Positions 23,267-31,598 of a DNA stretch of 64,000 bases are shown piece by piece. Numbering within the stretch: the first letter of the stretch is position 1; each line of letters begins with the position of its first letter. Source of the stretch: Rhodobacter sp. NTK016B (GTDB lineage Bacteria > Pseudomonadota > Alphaproteobacteria > Rhodobacterales > Rhodobacteraceae); the NCBI RefSeq assembly GCF_017303295.1, contig NZ_JAFKOK010000001.1, forward strand, positions 372,001-436,000, written 5' to 3'. A program made the translations under genes and the position numbers. The notes beneath the pieces were generated by a model, which ran no database searches, was not told the DNA's origin, and was given only the letters and a program-made list of their open reading frames with translations.

Positions 23267-23487
23267 GGTGCGTGCAGAGCACGCACCCTACAGCGTCGGA
23301 CAAGGGATGTCGGGCAAGCGCTGCTCCGTGGGATGGCGCTGCGACGGCGGATAGGGGCACTTTATAGGGCCAGATCCTCAAGACAGCGGTCCCGCGCGCG
23401 CGCCGGGCACAGGGCTTTGGCACGGGGCTTTGTCCTACCGCCACATAAAGCAGAGCCCGGCTGTAGGGTGCGTGCTCTGCACGCACC
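23267..23487. repeat. REP-like inverted pair of 27-bp palindromic units
   Basis: Two exact reverse-complement copies of a 27-base unit lie at 23267-23293 and 23461-23487. Each is itself a hairpin, GGTGCGTGC-AGA-GCACGCACC plus CTACAG. They enclose 167 bases with no ORF that I can support, between the convergent anti-sigma and pirin genes. Layout is that of a BIME/REP-type element and either arm could act as a bidirectional terminator. Confidence 0.85.
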
Positions 23488-23499
23488 ATGCGCCAGACC

Positions 23500-24432
23500 T
23501 CAATCCGGCAGCGGGATGTATTCCTGATCGTCCCCCGGCGGCAGGTCAAACTGGCCCTTGCCCCAGCGGCCCTGACGCCATTGTTCCTTGGCCTCCTCGA
23601 TCCGCTCTTTCGACGAACTCACGAAGTTCCACCACAGATAGCGCGGCCCGTTCAGCGTATCGCCGCCCAGCACAAGCAGCCGTGCGCCCGCCGCGCCCGC
23701 CTGCAGGGTAATCGCGTCGCCCGGACGGAACACCGCCATCTGCCCCGCGCTGATCTCCTGCCCGGCAACATGCACCGAGCCCGACAGGACGTGCAGCCCC
23801 CGATCCTCGTGCCCGTCGGGCATCGGCAGCTTGGCCTCGGCCTCGAGCCGGACATCGGCATAGAACACATCGCCAAAGGTCGATACCGGCGCCTGCGCGC
23901 CCCAGGCATGGCCCAGGATCACCCGTGCGCGCTTGCCCTCGGCATCGAGCAACGGCAGCACTTCCTTGCCGTGATGTTCGAAGGCCGGTTCCATTTCTTC
24001 CCGGTCCTCGGGCAGCGCCAGCCATGTCTGCACGCCGAACAGATCGTGGCGGCCCTGACGGCCCTGGGCATCGGTGCGCTCGGAATGGGTAATGCCGCGC
24101 CCCGCGATCATCCAGTTGACCTCGCCCGGATTGATCCGCTGATCCGTCCCGAGGCTGTCTTTATGGATGAAATGGCCGTCCAGCAGATAGGTCACCGTGC
24201 CCAGCCCGATATGCGGATGCGGGCGCACATCGATGCCCTCTCCGGTGATGAATTCGGCCGGTCCCATCTGATCGAAGAACACGAAAGGCCCCACCATGCG
24301 CCGGGCCGCCGCCGGAAGCGCGCGCCTGACCTCGAACCCGCCCAGATCGCGCGTTCGCGGGATGATCACGGTTTCAATCGCGTCGGGATCCGTGGTCAAC
24401 GGACCGGGGTCGAAGGTGGGGTTCCAGCTCAT
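23500..24432 (-). CDS. Pirin-family cupin protein
   Basis: A 310-residue protein with two cupin domains. The N-terminal metal site is visible in DVRPHPHIGLGTVTYLLDG (two His), HKDSLG and GRGITHSER (third His). Pirins bind Fe or Ni/Zn and can act as quercetinase-like dioxygenases or as regulators of central metabolism. The C-terminal cupin has PMPDGHEDRGLHVLSGSV and GARLLVLGG. The ATG at 24432 gives the standard start. It is convergent with the anti-sigma gene across the REP-like element and follows the rhomboid gene on the same strand after 98 bases. Confidence 0.92.
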   Translation of the reverse strand: MSWNPTFDPGPLTTDPDAIETVIIPRTRDLGGFEVRRALPAAARRMVGPFVFFDQMGPAEFITGEGIDVRPHPHIGLGTVTYLLDGHFIHKDSLGTDQRINPGEVNWMIAGRGITHSERTDAQGRQGRHDLFGVQTWLALPEDREEMEPAFEHHGKEVLPLLDAEGKRARVILGHAWGAQAPVSTFGDVFYADVRLEAEAKLPMPDGHEDRGLHVLSGSVHVAGQEISAGQMAVFRPGDAITLQAGAAGARLLVLGGDTLNGPRYLWWNFVSSSKERIEEAKEQWRQGRWGKGQFDLPPGDDQEYIPLPD

Positions 24433-24530
24433 CGTTGAGGCTCCTCTCTCGGGTCGTCTCCCTAAGATGGTGTTCCCGGCTTCGGCGGCAACAGATGCAG
24501 ACAAGACCTGCGCCGTTGCACAGAGCGGTA

Positions 24531-25301
24531 TCAGCGTCGGAACAGGCCGTTGGGCTGCGCGGGTGGCAAGGGCGCGGCGCCACGGCGGCGGACCACCGGG
24601 ATCACCACCTGTGCGCTGGGATGAGGTGGCACGCCCCCGAAACGGCGCCAGAAGATCCGCCCGCCGCGCAGCCGCCAGGTGCGCGAGCACAGCGCGACGC
24701 CCGCAAGGAAGCCGCCGACATGCGCCCAGAAGGCCACGCCGCCATCGGCGGGCGTGGTCATGCCGCCCGCGACCTGTACGACGAACCATGCCCCCAGAAG
24801 CGCCCAGGCCGGCACCGCGACCACGCGCAGGCCGACCACATACCAGACCACCATTTCGACCCGTGCGCGGGGGAACATCAGCAGATACCCCCCCATCACG
24901 CCCGCCACCGCGCCCGAGGCCCCTGCGATGGCCACCATGCTGGACGGTTCGGCCAGCACCTGCAGCGCGAAGGCGATGAGCCCGCAGGCGAGATAAAACA
25001 ACCCGAAGCGCAAAGACCCCAGCTCGGCTTCCAGATTGTCGCCGAAGACGCGCAGGAACAGCATGTTGAGCGCCAGATGAAACCAGCCGCCATGTACGAA
25101 CATCGCCGTAAACGGGGTCACAAGCCCCCTGCCGCTGAGAAACCGGTCCGGGATCAGGCCCCAATCGTGATAGATCCGCGCGATCGAGGCGTCCGTGCCG
25201 AGTGGATAGAACGCCGCAAAGACCAGCACATTGGCGATAATCACCGCCCAGGTCACATAGGGCACACACCCCGACGGGTTACGGTCACGAAACGGCAGCA
25301 T
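24531..25301 (-). CDS. Rhomboid-family intramembrane serine protease
   Basis: A 256-residue membrane protein with six or seven helices. The catalytic serine is in IAGASGAVAGVMGG, the catalytic histidine in AFWAHVGGFLAGV, and the family block FVHGGWFHLALNMLFLRVFGDNLE is present. Rhomboids cut transmembrane helices of membrane proteins. The ATG at 25301 gives MLPFRDRNPSGCVPYVTW, the usual family start; a TTG at 25337 overlapping the putA stop codon (TTGA) would add 12 residues. It lies directly downstream of putA on the same strand. Confidence 0.92.
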   Translation of the reverse strand: MLPFRDRNPSGCVPYVTWAVIIANVLVFAAFYPLGTDASIARIYHDWGLIPDRFLSGRGLVTPFTAMFVHGGWFHLALNMLFLRVFGDNLEAELGSLRFGLFYLACGLIAFALQVLAEPSSMVAIAGASGAVAGVMGGYLLMFPRARVEMVVWYVVGLRVVAVPAWALLGAWFVVQVAGGMTTPADGGVAFWAHVGGFLAGVALCSRTWRLRGGRIFWRRFGGVPPHPSAQVVIPVVRRRGAAPLPPAQPNGLFRR

Positions 25302-25333
25302 GGCAAAGGGGATGCGCGACGCGCGCGCATCCG

Positions 25334-28300
25334 TCAAGCCGCCGATGCGTCAACAAGCAGTTGCGCGTTTCCGCCCGATGCCGTCGTGTCGATGCACAGA
25401 TGCCGCTCGGTCAGGGCATGGGCCGCGTCGGGCATCGCTGTGATCAGCGGCAGGATCGCCCCTTTGCGCCGGGCCAGGGCCTGCGTATAGCCGCGCGCGG
25501 TGTCGTCATCGCCCCACCAGACAACGCCCGAGAATCCCTGCGCCGTCTCAAGCCACGCGGCCGGAACCGAGCCGCCCGCCTCGACCGCCGCGCCGCCCGC
25601 CGCACGGATCGCCGTCGCCTGCGCCGCTTCGGCTTGCGCCCCCGGCCCGAGGCACAGGACGGCCGCGCGCGAATGCAGGCTCAGCCGGTTGGATTCGCCC
25701 GTCGGTCCAGGCATGTCATGCACGGCAACCGGCTCTTGCGGGACCGGCGCGGCCAGCGCGCGTTCCAGCGCCTTCAGATCCGCCGCGCCCGTATCCGTGC
25801 CCATACCCGTGACCGTAGCGCCCGCCGGGGCCGCCAGTCGCGGCACATAATCCGGACCGCCCGCTTTCGGGCCGGTACCCGACAGCCCCTCGCCGCCGAA
25901 GGGCTGGCTGCCAACCACCGCGCCGATCTGGTTGCGGTTGACGTAGAGATTGCCCACGCGCATGGCCTCGACCACCTCCTGCACGCGGTTGTCGATCCGC
26001 GTGTGAAGCCCGAAGGTCAGCCCGTAGCCGCGCGCATTGACCGCCGCCATCACCTTTGGCAGATCGCGGCCCCTGAAGCGCGCGACATGCAGGACCGGGC
26101 CAAAGATCTCGCGCGGCAGATCGTCGATGCCGTTCACCTCGATCACCACCGGCGCCACGAAATGCCCCGAACCCGGCGCACGCAGCTCGTACAGGACGCG
26201 ACCCGCCTTGCGCGCCTCGGCGACATAGGCGCGGATCTCGCGCGCGGCATCGGCGTCGATCACCGGGCCCACATCGGTGGACAGGTGCCACGGATCGCCC
26301 ATCACCAGCGCCTCCATCGCGCCGCCCAGCATTTCCAGCATATGACCCGCCACGTCCTCTTGCACATAGAGGCAGCGCAGGGCCGAGCAGCGCTGGCCCG
26401 CCGACTGGAAGGCCGAGGCGACGATATCGCGCACCGCCTGTTCGGGCAGCGCTGTCGAATCCACCACCATCGCGTTCAGCCCGCCGGTTTCCGCGATCAG
26501 CGGCGCGCCGGGGGCCAGATTGTCGGCCATCGCCCGGCGGATCGCCTGCGCGGTGTCGGTCGAGCCGGTGAACACCACCCCGTCGACGCGCGGGTCCGAG
26601 GTCAGCGCGGCGCCCACCTCGGCGCCTTCGCCCGGCAGGAATTGCAGCACCTCGCGCGGCACGCCCGCTTCATGCATCAGCGCCACGGCATGGGCGGCGA
26701 TCAGCGGCGTCTGCTCGGCGGGTTTCGCCAGCACCGCGTTGCCCGCAGCCATCGCCCCGGCGATCTGGCCGGTGAAGATGGCCAGCGGGAAGTTCCACGG
26801 CGAGATGCAGACGACACGTCCGCGCGGTGCCATGTCCGAGGTGATGCAGGCGGCATAGTAATGCAGGAAATCGACCGCCTCGCGGACCTCGCCCACGCAA
26901 TCGAGATGGGTCTTGCCCGCCTCGCGCGCGAGCAGCGCGAAGAACCGACCGAAATCGCGCTCGTACAGCGTGGCTATGCGCACCAGCACTGCCGCGCGCT
27001 CTTCGGGCGAAGCGTCCCAGACCTTGGCGGCCCCCAAAGCGGCCTCGACGTCAGCACGGCTGGCCTGCGTCACGCGGCCCACCCGCTCGCCGGGCCGCGC
27101 CGGGTTCAGCGCATCGACCGCTGCGCCGCCCTGTGCGGGCACGGCGAGCAGCGGCGCGGCTTCGAAATGCTCGATCCCGAAGGGCTGGCGCGCGGCCTCG
27201 ATCGCAGCGAGATCCGGCGCGGCGGTCAGGTCCCAGCCGCGTGAATTGGCGCGCTCGGGGCGGAACAGGTCGGGCCCGGTGGTCAGCGCGAAGGGTTTGT
27301 GCGCGGCCAGCGGATCGGGGACCACATCCTCGGGCGGCACGCTGTCATCGACGATGCGGTTGACAAAGGAACTGTTCGCGCCGTTCTCAAGCAGGCGCCG
27401 CACCAGATAGGCCAGCAGGTCGCGATGCGCCCCCACGGGCGCATAGATCCGGCAGCGCGTGCGTTCGGCTTCCAGCACGATGTCATGCAGGCTTTCGCCC
27501 ATGCCGTGCAGGCGCTGGAACTCGAACGCGTCGCGCGGCAGGCCGTCAGCCATTTCCAGCACGGTGGCGACCGAATGCGCGTTATGGGTGGCGAATTGCG
27601 GATAGATGCGATCAGTCATGCCCAGAAGCTTGCGCGCATTCGCCATGTAGGAAATGTCGGTCGCGGTCTTGGCGGTGAAAACCGGGAAACCGGGCAGGCC
27701 CATCACCTGTGCGCGCTTGACCTCGGTATCCCAGTACGCGCCCTTGACCAGCCGCAGCATCAGGCGACGGTCGAGCCGCGTGGCCTCGGCATAGAGCCAG
27801 TCGATCATTGCGCCGGCGCGCGGCCCGTAGGCCTGCACGACGACGCCGAACCCGTCCCAGCCTTCGAGCGCCGGATCGGCCAGCACGGCGGCGATCACGT
27901 CGCGCGACAGGACCAGACGATCCTGTTCCTCGGCATCGATATTGAAGCCCATGCCGCGCTTGGCAGCCATGCGCGCCAGTTTCGTCACGCGCGGCACGAG
28001 GTCTTCCATCACCTGCTCGCGCTGCGCTTCCTCGTAGCGCGGATGCAGCGCCGACAGCTTGACCGAGATGCCCGGATTGGCCTTGACGTTCTGCCCCTTG
28101 CAGCCCTTGCCGATTGCCTCGATCGCGCGGGCATAGGCGTCGAGATAGCGCAGCGCGTCGGCCTCGGTGCGCGCGGCCTCGCCCAGCATGTCGTAGGAAT
28201 AGGCGTAGCCCCGCGCCTCCATCCCCTGCGCGCGGTTCATCGCCGACTGGATCGTCTCGCCCAGCACGAACTGACGGCCCATCTCCTTCATCGCCCGGCC

Positions 28301-28762
28301 CACCGCGGTGCGGATCACCGGCTCGCCCAGACGCTTCACGGCGCCCCGCAAATGCCCGGCAATGCCCGGCTCGCGTTCGTCGAGAACCCGGCCCGTCAGC
28401 ATCAGCGCCCAGGTCGAGGCATTGACCAGCGACGAGGCCGAATGTCCCAGATGCTTGCCCCAGTCCGAGGGCGCGATCTTGTCTTCGATCAGCGCATCCA
28501 TGGTGGCCGCATCGGGGACGCGCAGCAGCGCCTCGGCCAGACACATCAGCGCGATCCCCTCTTCCGTCGACAGGCCGTATTCGGCAAGGAAGACCTCCAT
28601 CAGGCCGGGCTTCGCGCCCTCACGGATCTCGCGCACCAGCGCCACGGCGCGGTCGTGAACCCGCGCGCGCGCCGCGTCGTCGAGCGCCATATCGGCGGCA
28701 AGACGGCTGACCAGCGTTTCTTCGTTGGATGGAATGGGGTCGAGAAGGGGATCCATGCTCAT
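25334..28762 (-). CDS. putA: Bifunctional proline dehydrogenase / P5C dehydrogenase PutA
   Basis: A 1142-residue enzyme that oxidises proline to glutamate. The FAD-dependent proline dehydrogenase barrel covers about residues 110-460 (GISVKLSALHPRYEEAQ, GFNIDAEEQDR, LMLRLVKGAYWD). The NAD-dependent aldehyde dehydrogenase covers about 540-1000, with the catalytic Cys in FQSAGQRCSALR and Glu in IAETGGLNAM. A further C-terminal domain of about 130 residues follows. There is no N-terminal ribbon-helix-helix, so it does not repress its own gene; the divergent Lrp-type putR takes that role. The start at 28762 begins MSMDPLLDPIP. Confidence 0.95.
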   Translation of the reverse strand: MSMDPLLDPIPSNEETLVSRLAADMALDDAARARVHDRAVALVREIREGAKPGLMEVFLAEYGLSTEEGIALMCLAEALLRVPDAATMDALIEDKIAPSDWGKHLGHSASSLVNASTWALMLTGRVLDEREPGIAGHLRGAVKRLGEPVIRTAVGRAMKEMGRQFVLGETIQSAMNRAQGMEARGYAYSYDMLGEAARTEADALRYLDAYARAIEAIGKGCKGQNVKANPGISVKLSALHPRYEEAQREQVMEDLVPRVTKLARMAAKRGMGFNIDAEEQDRLVLSRDVIAAVLADPALEGWDGFGVVVQAYGPRAGAMIDWLYAEATRLDRRLMLRLVKGAYWDTEVKRAQVMGLPGFPVFTAKTATDISYMANARKLLGMTDRIYPQFATHNAHSVATVLEMADGLPRDAFEFQRLHGMGESLHDIVLEAERTRCRIYAPVGAHRDLLAYLVRRLLENGANSSFVNRIVDDSVPPEDVVPDPLAAHKPFALTTGPDLFRPERANSRGWDLTAAPDLAAIEAARQPFGIEHFEAAPLLAVPAQGGAAVDALNPARPGERVGRVTQASRADVEAALGAAKVWDASPEERAAVLVRIATLYERDFGRFFALLAREAGKTHLDCVGEVREAVDFLHYYAACITSDMAPRGRVVCISPWNFPLAIFTGQIAGAMAAGNAVLAKPAEQTPLIAAHAVALMHEAGVPREVLQFLPGEGAEVGAALTSDPRVDGVVFTGSTDTAQAIRRAMADNLAPGAPLIAETGGLNAMVVDSTALPEQAVRDIVASAFQSAGQRCSALRCLYVQEDVAGHMLEMLGGAMEALVMGDPWHLSTDVGPVIDADAAREIRAYVAEARKAGRVLYELRAPGSGHFVAPVVIEVNGIDDLPREIFGPVLHVARFRGRDLPKVMAAVNARGYGLTFGLHTRIDNRVQEVVEAMRVGNLYVNRNQIGAVVGSQPFGGEGLSGTGPKAGGPDYVPRLAAPAGATVTGMGTDTGAADLKALERALAAPVPQEPVAVHDMPGPTGESNRLSLHSRAAVLCLGPGAQAEAAQATAIRAAGGAAVEAGGSVPAAWLETAQGFSGVVWWGDDDTARGYTQALARRKGAILPLITAMPDAAHALTERHLCIDTTASGGNAQLLVDASAA

Positions 28763-28789
28763 GGGACAACCTGCGTGAAATAAGGAAAA

Positions 28790-28809
28790 GGGCCAAGAGA
28801 CGTTGGCCC
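28790..28809. promoter_or_regulatory. Palindrome in the putA-putR divergent promoter region
   Basis: GGGCCAA-GAGACG-TTGGCCC, a perfect 7-bp inverted repeat in the 134-base gap between the divergent starts. It is a candidate PutR operator or mRNA hairpin in the putA leader. Confidence 0.4.
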
Positions 28810-28896
28810 CATAATATCGCGATTGCGGCTCGCGTTCTTCCCGAATACGGTCGCGCCGCAGGCAAATACGCCGATTTTCGGCAGAAAGGCGGGAAC

Positions 28897-29355
28897 ATGA
28901 ACCGCGACGATCTCGACAGTTTCGACCACGCAATCCTGCGGCTGATGCAGCAGCAGGGACGGATCAGCGTCACGGAACTGGCCAATCGAATCAGCCTGTC
29001 GAAATCGCCCACGCAGGCGCGGCTGCGGCGGCTTGAGCGCGAGGGATTCATTACCGGTTATCAGGCGCGGCTGGATCATCATCGGCTGGGACAGGCGCAT
29101 GTGGCCTTCGTCGAGGTGAAACTGTCCGATACCCGCGAGGCGGCGTTGACGGCCTTTAACAAGGCGGTGCTGCAAACGCCCGAGATCGAGGAATGCCACA
29201 TGATCGCAGGGGCGTTCGACTATCTGCTGAAGGTGCGCTCGCAGGATATCCTCGATTATCGCCGGACGCTGGCCGAACGGATCTCGGCGCTGCCGCATGT
29301 CTCGTCGACCTCGACGCATGTCGCGATGGAATCGGTCAAGGAAGGCGGGCGCTGA
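28897..29355 (+). CDS. putR: Lrp/AsnC-family regulator of proline utilisation PutR
   Basis: A 152-residue Lrp-family protein. The helix-turn-helix is at residues 10-60 (LDSFDHAILRLMQQQGRISV, LSKSPTQARLRRLEREGFI) and the ligand-binding RAM domain at 65-145 (VEVKLSD, CHMIAGAFDYLLKVRSQD). Divergent placement from putA is the standard arrangement for PutR, which activates putA in the presence of proline. The ATG at 28897 gives the usual MNRDDLDSFD start. Repeat copy F and the convergent recO gene follow. Confidence 0.93.
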   Translation: MNRDDLDSFDHAILRLMQQQGRISVTELANRISLSKSPTQARLRRLEREGFITGYQARLDHHRLGQAHVAFVEVKLSDTREAALTAFNKAVLQTPEIEECHMIAGAFDYLLKVRSQDILDYRRTLAERISALPHVSSTSTHVAMESVKEGGR

Positions 29356-29452
29356 GGGGCATCGAGCCCCTCGGCGCCCGGAGGGGACTCACGCGCCCCC
29401 TCCGGACCTCCCCCTCTGGACCTCCTCGGCGGATATTTGCGGATTAAAGATG
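29354..29452 (+). repeat. Intergenic repeat element, copy F
   Basis: Hairpin GAGGGGC-ATCGA-GCCCCTC (29354-29372, starting within the putR stop codon), a GC-rich stretch, and a variant core CCTCGGCGGATATTT-N4-ATTAAAGATG ending at 29452. It separates the convergent putR and recO genes. Confidence 0.75.
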
Positions 29453-29456
29453 CCGC

Positions 29457-30179
29457 TCAGCGATCAAAGCGGGCCGCGAGACGGTTGCGCGCTTCGGGCA
29501 AAGGTTTCGAGCCCAGCGCAGGCGCCAGCACGTCCCGCAGGAAATGGCCGGTGGTGCGCAGGCCCTGCGCCATCTGCGCGCGGTCCTCGGGCGCGGTGGC
29601 GTCGAGCAAAAGCGGCGGAAGCGGAAGCAGGCGGTCGGCGTAGTCGCCCGCACCTTCGCGCGTGACGGCCCGGCCGGTGCGGGGCGAGACATGGGTCAGC
29701 CCGTCCACCGCCCCCGTCACTGCACAGGCCGAGAAGTCGAGCCCGTAGCCCGTTTCCTCGAGCAGCGAACGTTCCCACAGAAGATAGGCGCCGAACCAGC
29801 GATCCCCCCCGGCCAGCCGGTCGAGCAGATGAGTGGTGAGCGCGTGCAGGCGCGGATGCGGATCGCGTTCGGGCAGCGCGAAGACCAGAAGCGCGCAGAG
29901 GGCGTTGAGCGCGGCGAGACGCTCGGCATCGGTCAGGATCGCCGCCGCCCGTTCGCGCGCGGGTTCGACGGTGAAATTGCCCAGATGATCGTCGAGCCGC
30001 GCGCGCCAGCTCAGCGCCAGCGTGTTGCCCGGCTGCAGGATCGGCGTCAGCTTGCGCGAGACGCCACCGCGCACGACGCCGCGATGCAGCCCTTGTTCGG
30101 CGGTGAAGACCTCGATGATCGCCGCGCTCTCGCCATGCAGGCGCGTGCCGAGCATAAGCCCTTCACCCGCCCAGTCCAT
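29457..30179 (-). CDS. recO: DNA repair protein RecO
   Basis: A 240-residue protein with the RecO N-terminal OB-fold start (MDWAGEGLMLGTRLHGESAAIIEVFT) and the conserved GLHRGVVRGGVSRK and helical C-terminal part (LLWERSLLEETGYGLDFSAC). With RecF and RecR it loads RecA on gapped DNA. No zinc-binding cysteine cluster is visible. The gene starts directly after the purD stop codon without a spacer, so the two are coupled. Confidence 0.94.
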   Translation of the reverse strand: MDWAGEGLMLGTRLHGESAAIIEVFTAEQGLHRGVVRGGVSRKLTPILQPGNTLALSWRARLDDHLGNFTVEPARERAAAILTDAERLAALNALCALLVFALPERDPHPRLHALTTHLLDRLAGGDRWFGAYLLWERSLLEETGYGLDFSACAVTGAVDGLTHVSPRTGRAVTREGAGDYADRLLPLPPLLLDATAPEDRAQMAQGLRTTGHFLRDVLAPALGSKPLPEARNRLAARFDR

Positions 30180-31442
30180 TCACAGCGCCCGCCAGCCGAT
30201 ATCGCGGCGGCAGAAGCCCTGCGGCCAGTCGATTGCATCGACCATCGCATAGGCCCGCTGATGCGCCTCGGCCAACGTCGCGCCGCGCGCGGTGACGTTG
30301 AGCACACGACCGCCATTGGCCACCACCCGCCCGTGATCGCCCCTCGTGCCCGCATGGAAGACCATGTTGAAGCTGTCCTCGGGCAGCGCGTCGAGGCCCT
30401 TGATCTCGGTGCCTTTCTCATAGCTGCCGGGATAGCCCCCGGCGGCCATGACCACGGTCATCGCGTGATCCCCGGCCCAGTTGACGCGGGCCTCGGACAG
30501 ACGCCCCTCGGCGCAGGCGAGCAGCAGGTCGAGCGCCTGCGCGCCCAGCCGCATCATCAGCACCTGACATTCCGGGTCGCCGAAGCGGACATTGTATTCC
30601 ACGAGCCGCGCGCGCCCGTCCTTGATCATCAGACCGGCATAGAGCACGCCCTGATAGGGCGCGCCGCGCCTGGCCATCTCGGCCATGGTCGGGCGCACGA
30701 TCTCGTCGAGCGCCTGCTGCGCGATGGCGTCGGTCAGAACCGGTGCGGGCGAATAGGCGCCCATGCCGCCGGTATTGGGGCCGGTATCGCCCTCGCCCAC
30801 GCGTTTGTGGTCCTGTGCGGTGCCGATGGGCAGACAGGTCTCGCCATCGACGAGGACGAAGAACGAGGCTTCCTCGCCCTCCATGAATTCCTCGATCACC
30901 ACTTCGGCGCCTGCGTCTCCGAAGGCCCCGCCAAAGATCTCGTCCAGACCGGCCAGCGCTTCATCGAGTGTCATCGCCACGATCACGCCCTTGCCCGCAG
31001 CCAGACCGTCGGCCTTGACGACAATGGGCGCGCCTTGCTCGCGTACATAGGCTTTCGCGGCCTCACGCTCGGTGAACCGCGCATAGCCCGCCGTGGGGGC
31101 ATTCGCCGCATCGCAGATTTCCTTGGTGAAGGCTTTCGAGGCTTCGAGCCGCGCCGCCGCGCCCGAGGGGCCGAAACACAGGATGCCCGCATCGCGCAGC
31201 GCGTCTGCGACACCGGCAGCCAGCGGGGCTTCGGGGCCGATCACCACGAAATCGATGGCGTTTTCCTCGCAGAAGGTCACCACGGCCGAGCCATCCTCGG
31301 CATCGAGCGTCGCGCATTCGGCAATCGCGGCGATACCCGCATTGCCCGGCGCGGCGATCAGCTTGTCGCATTTCGGGTTCTGCTTGATCGCCCAGGCCAG
31401 CGCGTGTTCGCGCCCGCCGCCGCCGAGGATGAGGATGTTCAT
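30180..31442 (-). CDS. purD: Phosphoribosylamine-glycine ligase PurD
   Basis: A 420-residue ATP-grasp enzyme that makes glycinamide ribonucleotide, the second step of purine synthesis. The N-terminal MNILILGGGGREHALAWAI, the ATP-grasp blocks PIVVKADGLAAGKGV and EVVIEEFMEGEE, and NTGGMGAYSPAPV and VEYNVRFGDPECQ are diagnostic. Length matches the family. recO follows with no gap. Divergent xseA starts 156 bases away. Confidence 0.97.
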   Translation of the reverse strand: MNILILGGGGREHALAWAIKQNPKCDKLIAAPGNAGIAAIAECATLDAEDGSAVVTFCEENAIDFVVIGPEAPLAAGVADALRDAGILCFGPSGAAARLEASKAFTKEICDAANAPTAGYARFTEREAAKAYVREQGAPIVVKADGLAAGKGVIVAMTLDEALAGLDEIFGGAFGDAGAEVVIEEFMEGEEASFFVLVDGETCLPIGTAQDHKRVGEGDTGPNTGGMGAYSPAPVLTDAIAQQALDEIVRPTMAEMARRGAPYQGVLYAGLMIKDGRARLVEYNVRFGDPECQVLMMRLGAQALDLLLACAEGRLSEARVNWAGDHAMTVVMAAGGYPGSYEKGTEIKGLDALPEDSFNMVFHAGTRGDHGRVVANGGRVLNVTARGATLAEAHQRAYAMVDAIDWPQGFCRRDIGWRAL

Positions 31443-31598
31443 GCCGCCCGCCTGTTCCTGTCGCGCCCGTAAAGACTGAAAGTCAGCGCGCTTGTAAGCG
31501 GGTTGCTTGCCTGTCTCAAGGCGTTTGCGCTTAAGCGGACGCGCGGCCCTCGCCCGTCCCGCCTTCCGCCCGCCGCTATGGCGCGCTAGATTGCCCGC

